From Methanobacterium sp. UBA176 (GTDB lineage: Archaea > Methanobacteriota > Methanobacteria > Methanobacteriales > Methanobacteriaceae), in NCBI GenBank assembly GCA_002505765.1, contig DAVZ01000005.1, forward strand, positions 1-64,000: 64,000 nucleotides of DNA, in the 5' to 3' direction. Position numbers and translations under genes: made by a program. Shown here one piece after another: positions 37,450 to 45,920 of this stretch; position 1 is the stretch's first letter, and every line of letters starts with the position of its first letter. Below the pieces are notes generated by a model. It ran no database searches, had not been told where the DNA came from, and was given only the letters and a program-made list of their open reading frames with translations.

Positions 37450-37570
37450 AATCTTTCAAAACCTATGGCTGCAAAAAGCTGTGTTTTGCACACCAAACAC
37501 TTCGTGTTTGAGTGTTTTGATAATCTACAAATTTTAAATTTGGGGTTCCAAAACCTTCAGTTTTGATAAC
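37450..37570. repeat. Palindromic array F (upstream of tRNA-Arg)
   Basis: An outer palindrome TCAAAAC (37456-37462) ... GTTTTGA (37514-37520) encloses TGCAAAA ... TTTTGCA (37470-37490) and CAAACAC-TTC-GTGTTTG (37494-37510). Two further modules follow: CAAATTTTAAATTTG at 37528-37542 and CCAAAACCTTCAGTTTTGA at about 37548-37566. Joints again contain GG/CC. It lies in the 224-bp gap between the PAP2-like gene and the tRNA. Confidence 0.8.
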
Positions 37571-37658
37571 TTCAAAAAAAAACTTAAATAGATAAAAACA
37601 ATTAGAGTAATATGAATAAGATTTGACTACATTACTTTCCATTAACCATTTTGTTTAT

Positions 37659-37730
37659 GCCCTGGTAGTGTAGCGGATATCACGTAGGATTGCGGATCCT
37701 ATTACCCGGGTTCAAGTCCCGGTCAGGGCA
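37659..37730 (+). tRNA. tRNA-Arg (anticodon GCG)
   Basis: A 72-nt cloverleaf. The acceptor stem GCCCTGG pairs with TCAGGGC, and the discriminator is A. The D-arm is GTGTAGCGGATATCAC. The anticodon stem TAGGA/TCCTA holds the 7-nt loop TTGCGGA, giving anticodon GCG (reads CGC/CGU). The T-arm is CCGGG TTCAAGT CCCGG. CCA is not encoded. No intron is visible. It could serve as an integration site; a palindromic array lies on one side and a decayed gene on the other. Confidence 0.96.
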
Positions 37731-37770
37731 TACTTATTTGAATTTCCTTCTTTGAATCATTATTGTATTA

Positions 37771-38300
37771 TTATTCCAATTTAAATAATTCCATTAATTT
37801 ATTTGTTATTTTCCAATTCCTTGTTGTAGCAATTGTTTTTAATTTTTTCTCAAATGTGTAATTTGTTAATTTAGTTCTGGCGTATCCATTAGGTAGATAA
37901 ATATAAATTTCCATACCATTAAGTAAAAAATTTTTCATTTTCCACTTTATTTGAATCTGAATTAGTTAGAATCCTTCATCAGGGCAGATTCTGTAAAAAT
38001 GTTATATATATCCTTGATTTTATTATTTTTCTTTTATAATGGATTGTTTCTAATAATATCCTAAGTTCTTTATCATTGTATAATTACCCTAATAGAAAAT
38101 CCAAAAGTTTTGCTTACCTCTTTTTCTATATCATGGGTAATTTTAGTTTTATCACCAGATTTATCTTCAAAAGGACATTAGCGCTTTTGAATTAGGTTTT
38201 TCACATTTTCATAATAGATATCAAAGAACTCTTTTAAACAGGCCATTTTTATTCTTTTACTGTCAACATTTACTCCTCGAAGTATAGCAAGGTACTTCAT
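37771..38300 (-). pseudogene. DUF1697 family pseudogene
   Basis: Reading from the ATG at 38300: MKYLAILRGVNVDSKRIKMA closely fits the DUF1697 N terminus (normally LRGINVGG...KM). The frame then breaks. Later pieces are EVSKTFGFSIRVII, NDKELRILLETIHYK in a second frame, and the C-terminal LPNGYARTKLTNYTFEKKLK then TIATTRNWKITNKLMEL, the conserved DUF1697 end. Several stops and frameshifts separate them. Order and spacing are those of a single roughly 175-aa gene, so this is decay in place. It ends about 40 bp from the tRNA-Arg. Confidence 0.82.
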
Positions 38301-38329
38301 GAATTATCCTTCATTAATAATTAAAAAAG

Positions 38330-39979
38330 TTACCTCTTAATGTATCTAATTTCTCCGTCCTTATTAAAAACAATGCTCTTTTTCCATTCATCCTTTGTTT
38401 CAGGGAAGTCCTCCCTATAATGAGCCCCTCTACTCTCTTTACGTAAAATTGCAGATTTTACAACAAGCTCTGCCACTTCAAGCATCTTAACCACTTCAAG
38501 TGCATCAAGAAGGTCGTTGTTGTAACTTACAATATCCAGGACCTTCATATCCTTTGCCATTTCTTTAAGTTCTCCAATTCTATCCAATGCTGCCTTTAAA
38601 CCTTCTTCATTTCTAATTATGGCTGCATTCTTCCACATTACTTCTTCAAGCTCTTTTTTTATCTCAAATGGATAAAAAGTACCGTCTTTAAAGAAACTCA
38701 CAATACGTTTTTCTTCATTATCCACAAATGTATCGTTGGATTCTATTTCTCCTTCAAGGGCATTTTTAGCTGCTGACTCTCCCGCTCTCCTTCCAAAAAC
38801 CTGGGTATCTGCAAGGGCATTGCCACCAAGCCTGTTTGCCCCGTGTACGCCGCCAGTTACTTCACCTGCAGCAAATAAATTTTTTATTGTGCTTTCACCA
38901 TTTTCATTTATCCTTATTCCACCCATAAAGTGGTGTGCTGTGGGTGCAACTTCCATTGGCTCTTTTCTAATGTCAACATCAACATCAAGGAACTGCAGAA
39001 GCATTGTTTCCAGTTTCTCTTCAATTACTCCATCAGGAAGGTGAGTTACATCAAGAAAAACCCCACCCCTTGAAGTTCCTCTTCCCTCCCTCATTTCATT
39101 GTATATGGCCCTGGCCACAACGTCTCTTGTTGCAAGCTCGCCCCTTGGGTCATAATTTTTCATGAATCTTTCGCCTTTAGCGTTGATGAGCTTTCCACCT
39201 TCTCCACGCACCGCTTCAGTGACGAGAACTCCTTTCCGCGATTCCGGATGTATCATTCCTGTTGGATGAAATTGAACCTGTTCCATATCAATTATATCCG
39301 CTCCCACATCATATGATATTGAAAATCCATCTCCAGTTTTCTGTAATGTGTTAGAAGTAACTGGATAGAGCCAGCCTGCACCTCCACTTGCAATAATCAC
39401 CGATTTTGATTTAAATACCAGTAATTTAGAGTCTTTAAGCGATAAACCTGTTGCACCAATTACTCTTTGGCCATCCTCGCTCATTATGAGGGATGTAATC
39501 ATTATCTCATCCATTGTTTTAATATCCCGACGTATGACCTCTTCTTTCAAGGCTGACATTATTTCATGGCCAGTTCTATCTCCCTGAAAGCATGTACGCC
39601 TGAATGTCTGTCCTCCAAAGGGGCGCTGGTTAATTTGTCCAGATTCTTGCCTGTCAAAAAGGGCGCCGAAGCTTTCCAGCTCAATGAGCCTTGGGGGAGA
39701 TTCTTCAACCAGAATACTCACCAATTTAGTATCATTTAAATAAGCTCCTCCTTTAAGTGTATCTTCAAAATGTGTTTCAGGAGTGTCTGCACAATCTACA
39801 GCTGAAAAAGCAGCGTTATAACCTCCTTCTGCAAGTGTGGTACATCCTGATTTAAAAGATAATCCTTTTGAAACTATTATAATATCTAAATCATGTTTTG
39901 AAGCTTCTATGGCTGCTCTACATCCTGCTCCGCCAGAACCTATTATTAAAACATCACATTCATGAATTTCTCTTTCCAT
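38330..39979 (-). CDS. tfrA: CoM/CoB thiol:fumarate reductase subunit A
   Basis: 549 aa. The FAD-binding start CDVLIIGSGGAGCRAAIEAS, the HPTG active-site region (MEQVQFHPTGMIHPESRKGV), TEAVRGEGGKLIN, FMGGIRINENGES and GANRLGGNALADTQVFGRRA belong to the fumarate reductase/SdhA flavoprotein family. Length and the absence of membrane or SdhB-like partners next door match TfrA of Methanobacteriales. That enzyme reduces fumarate with CoM-SH and CoB-SH, giving succinate for biosynthesis and the CoM-S-S-CoB heterodisulfide. TfrB is not in the window; in this order it is encoded elsewhere. Confidence 0.9.
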   Translation of the reverse strand: MEREIHECDVLIIGSGGAGCRAAIEASKHDLDIIIVSKGLSFKSGCTTLAEGGYNAAFSAVDCADTPETHFEDTLKGGAYLNDTKLVSILVEESPPRLIELESFGALFDRQESGQINQRPFGGQTFRRTCFQGDRTGHEIMSALKEEVIRRDIKTMDEIMITSLIMSEDGQRVIGATGLSLKDSKLLVFKSKSVIIASGGAGWLYPVTSNTLQKTGDGFSISYDVGADIIDMEQVQFHPTGMIHPESRKGVLVTEAVRGEGGKLINAKGERFMKNYDPRGELATRDVVARAIYNEMREGRGTSRGGVFLDVTHLPDGVIEEKLETMLLQFLDVDVDIRKEPMEVAPTAHHFMGGIRINENGESTIKNLFAAGEVTGGVHGANRLGGNALADTQVFGRRAGESAAKNALEGEIESNDTFVDNEEKRIVSFFKDGTFYPFEIKKELEEVMWKNAAIIRNEEGLKAALDRIGELKEMAKDMKVLDIVSYNNDLLDALEVVKMLEVAELVVKSAILRKESRGAHYREDFPETKDEWKKSIVFNKDGEIRYIKR

Positions 39980-40142
39980 GATGAGATTTAGATTTAAATG
40001 TTATTTAAATTTGATTTATCGGCACTATAAATATAAAAAGGATCAATGCAAAATTCTTAATATTAACCTAAAATTTAGAAGAATCAAACTTGCACTTATA
40101 GAAGATTTAATAATATTTTAAACATGATGAAGGAGGCATTAT

Positions 40143-41738
40143 TTGGATAAAAATAAGATTATAAAGCTTGCAAAGAAAGATTTTGAAAAGGCGTGGATGA
40201 TGACCTCCCAAACAATAAATAAACCTCATCACGATGATGAATATCCACGAATACATCTTAAAACTGGTAAAACTCACATGCTCTATGATACTATCTCTAA
40301 TTTGAGAAACGCCTACCTTAATCTAGGTTTTGAAGAAGCTGTAAACCCGGTGTTTATTGAAGAGGAACACATCTACAAGCAGTTTGGACCCGAGGCCCCG
40401 GCAGTCCTGGACAGATGTTTTTTCCTATCCGGGCTTCCAAGACCAGACATAGGGATTGGAATGGATAAAATTGGAAAAATTGAAGCTCTTGGAGTCTCAT
40501 TAAACGAAGAAAAAATAAACGGACTGAAGGAAGTTTTTAGAGGATATAAAAAGGGTGATGTAAGCGGAGATGACCTTGTCCACGATGTTTCAACCGCCAT
40601 GGAAGTTGGAGATGATATGGGTCTTCGTATTCTTCAAAAGATCTTTCCTGAAATCCATCAATTAAAACCCATTCCTTCAAAAACAACTTTGAGGTCTCAT
40701 ATGACCTCAGGATGGTTTATTACACTTCAAAACACTTATAATAAGCAGCAACTTCCAACAAAACTCTTTTCTATCGATAGATGTTTTAGAAGGGAGCAGA
40801 AAGAAGATTCAAGTCACCTTATGACCTATCATTCTGCTTCCTGTGTCGTTGTGGATGAAGAAATTTCATTAGATCTTGGTAAAGCTATATCTGAAAGTCT
40901 TCTTGAATATTTTGGATTTGAAAAGTTCAAATTCACACCTGATGAGAAAAAATCAAAGTATTATACTTTGGGTACTCAAACAGAGGTTTATGGATACCAT
41001 CCAAAATTAAAAGACTGGGTAGAGGTCGCTACTTTCGGTTTGTACTCGCCTATTGCGCTTTCAAAGTATGGAATTGAAAACGATGTACTAAATCTTGGAG
41101 TTGGAGCCGAAAGAATAGCAATGCTCCTTTACAATCAGGAAGATATAAGAGCAATGGTTTACCCTCAAATGTATGGAAAATGGAAGCTTTCAGATAGAGA
41201 AATTGCATCGATGCTTAGAATTAATTATTATCCTGCCACTGATGAGGGTGGAGAATTAATGAACAATATAATAGCAACATTTAAAGAAAACAGCGATGCA
41301 CCGTCTCCATGTGAATTTACAGCCTTTAAAGGTGAATTTTTAGGTAAAAATATAGAAGTCATGGCAGTGGAGCCAGAAAAAGGTACAAAACTTTTAGGAC
41401 CTGCTGCCTGGAATGAAATTTACATCAATCAGGGAGACATAATTGGTGTTCCCTTAAAGAATATTGAAGATGAAAAAGCTATTGAAGCTATAAATAAAGG
41501 GATACCTGCTGAAATCAGTTATATGAAAGGAATTGCAGCATATACAGCCTATAAAATCGAAGAAATGGTTGTAAGCGGTAAGGATGAAGTCACTGTGAGG
41601 GTTCCCATATCAAGATCTATTTCTGACATAAATCTAAGACTTGATGATGTGGCATTAAACTACATTACAAGTAAAAATAAGGCAATTGATGTAAGAGGTC
41701 CTGTATTTTGTACAATAACCTGTAAAATCACTGAATAA
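40143..41738 (+). CDS. sepS: O-phosphoserine--tRNA(Cys) ligase SepRS
   Basis: 531 aa, start TTG preceded by GAAGGAGG. The class II synthetase core contains LKTGKTHMLYDTISNLRNAY, KTTLRSHMTSGWFITLQN (motif 2 region), SIDRCFRREQKEDSSHLMTY and NLGVGAERIAMLLY (motif 3). It is related to the PheRS alpha subunit but has the SepRS length and C-terminal region. It charges tRNA-Cys with phosphoserine, which SepCysS converts to Cys-tRNA, the methanogen route to cysteine. It overlaps no gene; endonuclease V follows 8 bp downstream. Confidence 0.95.
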   Translation: MDKNKIIKLAKKDFEKAWMMTSQTINKPHHDDEYPRIHLKTGKTHMLYDTISNLRNAYLNLGFEEAVNPVFIEEEHIYKQFGPEAPAVLDRCFFLSGLPRPDIGIGMDKIGKIEALGVSLNEEKINGLKEVFRGYKKGDVSGDDLVHDVSTAMEVGDDMGLRILQKIFPEIHQLKPIPSKTTLRSHMTSGWFITLQNTYNKQQLPTKLFSIDRCFRREQKEDSSHLMTYHSASCVVVDEEISLDLGKAISESLLEYFGFEKFKFTPDEKKSKYYTLGTQTEVYGYHPKLKDWVEVATFGLYSPIALSKYGIENDVLNLGVGAERIAMLLYNQEDIRAMVYPQMYGKWKLSDREIASMLRINYYPATDEGGELMNNIIATFKENSDAPSPCEFTAFKGEFLGKNIEVMAVEPEKGTKLLGPAAWNEIYINQGDIIGVPLKNIEDEKAIEAINKGIPAEISYMKGIAAYTAYKIEEMVVSGKDEVTVRVPISRSISDINLRLDDVALNYITSKNKAIDVRGPVFCTITCKITE

Positions 41739-41746
41739 GTTCTATT

Positions 41747-42373
41747 ATGTGCTCCTGTAATTTAGCCCAGTACCTTGAAGATATCCAGAACAATCTTTCA
41801 AAGGAAATAATAGAAGAAGATTGCTTTGGAGAAGTTAAAAATATTGCAGGAGTGGATATATCTTTTTCAAAGGATGATATTGCAGTCGCTGCTGCTGTAG
41901 TCATAGATTTTGATTCGCTGGAAGTTTTAGAAGAAAAAACAATAGAAGTTGAACTCCACTTTCCTTACATACCCGGATTTTTAGGTTTTAGAGAAGCTGA
42001 CGCCATAATATCAGCCTTAAAAATGATTGAAAATATGTTTGATGTTTTAATGGTAAATGGACATGGTATATTGCATCCAAGAGGATTTGGACTTGCATCC
42101 CATGTCGGACTCCTTGTGGATACTCCCACCATTGGTGTTGCAAAAAGATTGATTGGTGGAAATTACAGAATCTATGGTAATTCACTTAAAATTGTAAAAT
42201 TTAAAGGTAAAACTGTTGGTGTGTGTGATAAGCGCAAGTGCGTTAGTATTGGACATAAAATATCCCTTAATACTGCAATAAACATTGTAAAAAAGACATC
42301 TATATTTAAAATACCAGAACCATTAAGATTATCCCATATTTTAGCTACAAAAACCATGAAATATCTCAAATAA
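41747..42373 (+). CDS. nfi: Endonuclease V
   Basis: 208 aa. The catalytic features are AGVDISFSKDDIAVAAAVV (first Asp), FPYIPGFLGFREADAI (PYIPG wedge and Glu) and VNGHGILHPRGFGLASHVGL (second Asp position occupied by N in VNGHG). TPTIGVAKRLI follows. It cleaves 3' of deoxyinosine-containing strands. The usual metal-binding Asp in VDGHG appears as Asn in VNGHG, which may affect activity. The gene follows sepS by 8 bp and precedes ribK by 16 bp. Confidence 0.9.
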   Translation: MCSCNLAQYLEDIQNNLSKEIIEEDCFGEVKNIAGVDISFSKDDIAVAAAVVIDFDSLEVLEEKTIEVELHFPYIPGFLGFREADAIISALKMIENMFDVLMVNGHGILHPRGFGLASHVGLLVDTPTIGVAKRLIGGNYRIYGNSLKIVKFKGKTVGVCDKRKCVSIGHKISLNTAINIVKKTSIFKIPEPLRLSHILATKTMKYLK

Positions 42374-42389
42374 TATCTATGTGATTTAA

Positions 42390-42770
42390 ATGGAAATTAA
42401 AGGAATTATTACTTCAGGAAAAGGAGAAGGAGCTTATTTTATGTCCTTACCCATATATAAGGTCCAGTTCGAAGATAAACTTAATTTTAGTCCTTTTCCA
42501 GGCACTTTAAACATTAAAATAGGTTCTGAGGAAATTGACCTTATTCATAAAATTCCGCAGGATAAATTGAAAATTATTGAAGGCAAGGAAAATTTTGGAG
42601 ATGTACTGCTTATAAAAGCTGTTTTAAACGGGAAAATAAATGGAGCAATTATTTTCCCCAAAAAAACCACTCATGGGGAAAATATTCTTGAATTTATAGC
42701 TGCCCAAAATATCAAAGATGAATTAAGAGTTAAAGACGGAGATACTGTTAAAATCAGATTTGAATTTTAA
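42390..42770 (+). CDS. ribK: CTP-dependent riboflavin kinase (DUF120)
   Basis: 126 aa, the stand-alone archaeal RibK without the DNA-binding domain of RbkR fusions. The starting motif IKGIITSGKGEGAYFMSLPI, then PFPGTLNIKIG and the KTTHGENILEFIA region fit the family. It phosphorylates riboflavin to FMN using CTP. It is separated by only 215 bp from ribB, another riboflavin gene, and directly follows nfi. Confidence 0.92.
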   Translation: MEIKGIITSGKGEGAYFMSLPIYKVQFEDKLNFSPFPGTLNIKIGSEEIDLIHKIPQDKLKIIEGKENFGDVLLIKAVLNGKINGAIIFPKKTTHGENILEFIAAQNIKDELRVKDGDTVKIRFEF

Positions 42771-42985
42771 ATTTTTAATTTTTATTTTCCATGCAAATAG
42801 TTAAGTATACTTAATGTAATAACCAATTTAGTCCAATTTATAAAATAATAAAAATGTCCATAGAGATGTGTATTCTACATTCACATTGTAATTAACCTGT
42901 ATTTTAAGTAAATAGTAGATATTTGATCAAATTTTTAATTATTGGGCGTTTAAAATTACAAATAATCGAAAGGAGTCACGATCAA

Positions 42986-43660
42986 ATGATAAACGATGCA
43001 TTGAAGGCATTTAAAGATGGGGAAATCATTTTAGTGTTTGACAGCGATAACAGAGAGAGAGAAACCGATATGATTGTTGCTGCAGAACTTATAACTCCCA
43101 AGCACCTTGCAAGAATGAGAAAAGACGCTGGAGGATTGGTTTGCGCTGCAGTTTCCCATGATGAAGCTGAAAAGCTGGGATTACCATTTATGACTGAGGT
43201 AATGGAAGCTGCACAGGATAAATATCCATTGCTGGCTGAACTTTCACCAACTGACATACCCTATGATGAAAGATCTGCTTTTTCCCTAACCATAAATCAT
43301 AGAGAGACATTTACAGGAATAACCGATAATGACCGGGCTTTAACAATAAAAGAGCTTGCCCTGCTCTGTAAAAACGGAGAATACCGTCACTTAGGAGAGC
43401 ATTTTAGAGCTCCGGGACATGTAACACTCCTTAGAGGTTCAAAAGGGCTTTTAACTAAGCGCCAGGGCCACACAGAAATGAGCATTGCACTTGCTGAGAT
43501 GGCGGGGTTAACTCCAGTTGCAGTTTGCTGTGAAATGATGGATGATGTAACTGGAAATTCACTACCCACAACAGAAGTTGAAAAATACTCTGAAAAGGAA
43601 GGATTGCTCTTTTTAAGTGGAGAAGAAGTAATTAATGCCTACAAAGAATTTAAAAAATAA
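42986..43660 (+). CDS. ribB: 3,4-dihydroxy-2-butanone 4-phosphate synthase
   Basis: 224 aa from the ATG at 42986, which has AAAGGAG upstream; an in-frame start 63 bp earlier lacks conservation. DSDNRERETDMIVAAELITP carries the acidic active-site loop, and DNDRALTIKELALL and the FRAPGHVTLLRGSKGLLTKR segment hold substrate-binding residues. HTEMSIALAEMAG is the C-terminal signature. It makes the four-carbon precursor of riboflavin from ribulose 5-phosphate. Confidence 0.95.
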   Translation: MINDALKAFKDGEIILVFDSDNRERETDMIVAAELITPKHLARMRKDAGGLVCAAVSHDEAEKLGLPFMTEVMEAAQDKYPLLAELSPTDIPYDERSAFSLTINHRETFTGITDNDRALTIKELALLCKNGEYRHLGEHFRAPGHVTLLRGSKGLLTKRQGHTEMSIALAEMAGLTPVAVCCEMMDDVTGNSLPTTEVEKYSEKEGLLFLSGEEVINAYKEFKK

Positions 43661-43685
43661 ATTTTACCTGTAAATTTTTCTATTT

Positions 43686-45185
43686 TTAACTGAAACCTTT
43701 AAGAATATCTTTATAAGACATATAACCATTGAATTTCGGTATTTTAGCCATTTTAAATAATTTATCTACATTTAAATACTTCTCAACAGTGTTCATAGCA
43801 TGCATGCAAAATTCCTCCAGTCTAATTTCCACTTCAGGGGTATTACCCCTATCTGTCATTTTAATTTTAGGAAAACTACCAATTACAGCCACATTTGTTC
43901 TTCGGGTTATAAACGATGATGCTATTTTTGAAATTGACTCATTATATACTCTATTTAAGATTACACCCTCTGTTTGAACCCCAAGCTTCTTCATAACCTC
44001 TATATGTCCCACAATATCAACCGCAGCAGTTTCAATTCCTCCTTTACTACATGATGAAACCAGTATAACAGGAATACCTGCTGATTTTGCTATTTCCACA
44101 GTTGAAAATGGTGTTTTTTCGTTTAAAGCCCCTGTAAAAGCGCTCATAACCCCTTCAATAAGGATCATGTCGTAATTTTGTCTTCTCAATTCCTGGAGTA
44201 TCCTTTCTAAATCCATCCATCCAAGCCCGCCAATCTTAATGGATGAGAATTTTTCCATATTTTCTTTATTGAGGTAAAGTGAAGGAACTATATCTCTAAT
44301 ATCCGGTCCTACCTTTAATACACCCACTTTATAGCCCTTTTTTCTTAGAACTCCAACAATACCTGTTGTTAAAAAAGTTTTACCTGAATCTGAACCTGTA
44401 CTTGCAACCAGCAATGTTTTAGGTAACCCCTGGACTTTTGATGTTGATTTATTTGATTTAACAAAAATATTTGTATCTATACCCACTTCGCTTTTAATTT
44501 TAGTTAAAAGTTCTTTGTTTTTAGCTTTAATATTTAAAACATCTTCCCTGGAAGCGTCTATAAATCTGAAAATGTTTTCTACAAGTGCAGTATTCTCATC
44601 AAGACATCCATGAACCATTGTTCCTATAACGTTTCCCTCATCATTTTTAACGCCTGATAAAATCTTTCGAGGGTTATTCTGATAATCCGTCCTTCTAACC
44701 GAGCTTAAAAAAATAGGTTCTGCATTTCCCTCAATTAAACCATAAGTGTGGCAGTGAAATCCTGTTACCTTTCCCCCAACCATTCCCTGAGTTAAAAAAG
44801 AGTTTTGGAGAATTTCTGCTTCGACCCTATCTGTTCCAATCATCGGTTTAAAGGATACATCCAGAATACCAAGTCCATCCCTTTCAATTGGACATGGAGA
44901 TCGCCTCCCTATGTCTATTTTATTGGAAAGAAGCTGAAACCCAGAGCACATACCCAGAATAAATTTTCCATCCTTTTCCATCATTCTGATTTCATTTTTT
45001 AATTCATTTCCAATGCTCTGTGACTCTATAATACTTCCACCAGGTATTATAAGGCCATCAAGGAATTTATGTGCCTTTTTACCATTTACCAATCCATTTT
45101 CTTTTAAAATGTGTGTTGGAAGATTACCGAAGTTTTCAAAAATGGGTAAAGAGCCCTTTACATAAAGAAGACCTATATTTTTCAT
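43686..45185 (-). CDS. GATase plus AAA_26 (DTBS/CobB-like) protein with inverted domain order
   Basis: 499 aa. Residues about 1-210 form a class I glutamine amidotransferase-like domain (LDGLIIPGGSIIES, nucleophile region FILGMCSGFQLLSNK, triad His in GTMVHGCLDE). Residues about 255-480 form a dethiobiotin-synthetase-type ATPase (TLLVASTGSDSGKTFLTTGI, GVLKVGPDIRD, MILIEGVMSAFTG). CobB/CbiA and CfbB amidases have the ATPase first and the GATase last, so the order here is reversed. Amidation of a tetrapyrrole or a related ligand is suggested by domain content, but the substrate is unknown. Confidence 0.8.
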   Translation of the reverse strand: MKNIGLLYVKGSLPIFENFGNLPTHILKENGLVNGKKAHKFLDGLIIPGGSIIESQSIGNELKNEIRMMEKDGKFILGMCSGFQLLSNKIDIGRRSPCPIERDGLGILDVSFKPMIGTDRVEAEILQNSFLTQGMVGGKVTGFHCHTYGLIEGNAEPIFLSSVRRTDYQNNPRKILSGVKNDEGNVIGTMVHGCLDENTALVENIFRFIDASREDVLNIKAKNKELLTKIKSEVGIDTNIFVKSNKSTSKVQGLPKTLLVASTGSDSGKTFLTTGIVGVLRKKGYKVGVLKVGPDIRDIVPSLYLNKENMEKFSSIKIGGLGWMDLERILQELRRQNYDMILIEGVMSAFTGALNEKTPFSTVEIAKSAGIPVILVSSCSKGGIETAAVDIVGHIEVMKKLGVQTEGVILNRVYNESISKIASSFITRRTNVAVIGSFPKIKMTDRGNTPEVEIRLEEFCMHAMNTVEKYLNVDKLFKMAKIPKFNGYMSYKDILKGFS

Positions 45186-45245
45186 CTTTTCTTTCTATGT
45201 ATTGTTGCTTGATAAACTTTCTCATATAATAGTAAAATTTAATAG

Positions 45246-45255
45246 TTTTATATAT
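45246..45255 (+). promoter_or_regulatory. TATA-box promoter of the 45299 gene
   Basis: TTTTATATAT lies 44-53 bases before the ATG at 45299, and GGAGGG (45289-45294) is the ribosome-binding site. The gap to the divergent GATase gene is only 113 bp. Confidence 0.45.
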
Positions 45256-45298
45256 GCTGTATAATAATAATAATTATTATGATTAATGGAGGGTTTTA

Positions 45299-45889
45299 AT
45301 GAATAAGAAAATTTTAGCTCTGTTAATTGTGGCCGTGCTAATAATTGGTGGATATGCAGCTTTTTATGTTTTTCAATCCCTGTATGCGATACCTGAAGAT
45401 GTAAAAGTCTTTAAAGATGAATTAAAATCTATAGAAAACGCTCCCATTCCTGAAAAGGATATAAAAGAACTGGAAACTCTTGCAAATCAAATTGAAAATG
45501 GACCTTCCTTAAAAATTATCCCTAAAAGTGAAAGGACAAAAATGGCCAATGATATGCGAAATGATCCATTTTTCACTTCTATAAATTCCACTGTTGATGA
45601 AATTAAGCAAAATGTTACCAATAATTTAGAAATAGCATCAAGATATGATTTACTTTTAAAAGGAGACGTTGCTAATAATATTAGAGGAATATATAGTCAA
45701 AAATTAATATCTTTAGCAGAAGATATGCAAAAAATAATAGAAAAAATCCCAAATAACTTTGAAAATGGTGATAACACCGCCCTCGCAAATGATCTTAGAG
45801 AATTAGCCAGATTAGGTAGGGAAATGAACACGTTGGCTGCACAGAATAAGGGAAAATTAAATGATATTATAAAAAGTTTAGAGGGATAA
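45299..45889 (+). CDS. Membrane-anchored coiled-coil hypothetical protein
   Basis: 196 aa. A single N-terminal transmembrane segment (ILALLIVAVLIIGGYAAFYV) is followed by a wholly helical, charged extracytoplasmic part with heptad-like stretches (VKVFKDELKSIENAPIPEKD, SLAEDMQKIIEKIPNNF, LARLGREMNTLAAQN). No family is recognised. Strong ribosome-binding site GGAGGG. It is convergent with gatA, 31 bp apart. Confidence 0.65.
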   Translation: MNKKILALLIVAVLIIGGYAAFYVFQSLYAIPEDVKVFKDELKSIENAPIPEKDIKELETLANQIENGPSLKIIPKSERTKMANDMRNDPFFTSINSTVDEIKQNVTNNLEIASRYDLLLKGDVANNIRGIYSQKLISLAEDMQKIIEKIPNNFENGDNTALANDLRELARLGREMNTLAAQNKGKLNDIIKSLEG

Positions 45890-45920
45890 TCCTCCAATTA
45901 TTAATTTTAAAAAATAAAAA

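Noticed and set aside
37450..37570. CRISPR array because of spaced palindromes
   Set aside because: The modules differ in sequence, are contiguous or nested, and there are no identical repeats separated by unique spacers of constant length. No cas genes are present.
38736..39044. Plus-strand ORF of 102 codons opposite tfrA
   Set aside because: It is antisense to well-conserved TfrA sequence, rich in Ser/Pro from low-information reverse translation, and has no ribosome-binding site.
40143..41738. Phenylalanyl-tRNA synthetase alpha subunit
   Set aside because: The core is similar, but the length, the N-terminal DKNKIIKLAKKDFEKAW segment and the C-terminal domain fit SepRS, and no pheT is adjacent.
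42771..42985. FMN riboswitch between ribK and ribB
   Set aside because: No conserved RFN-element boxes are visible and this riboswitch class is not known from methanogens.
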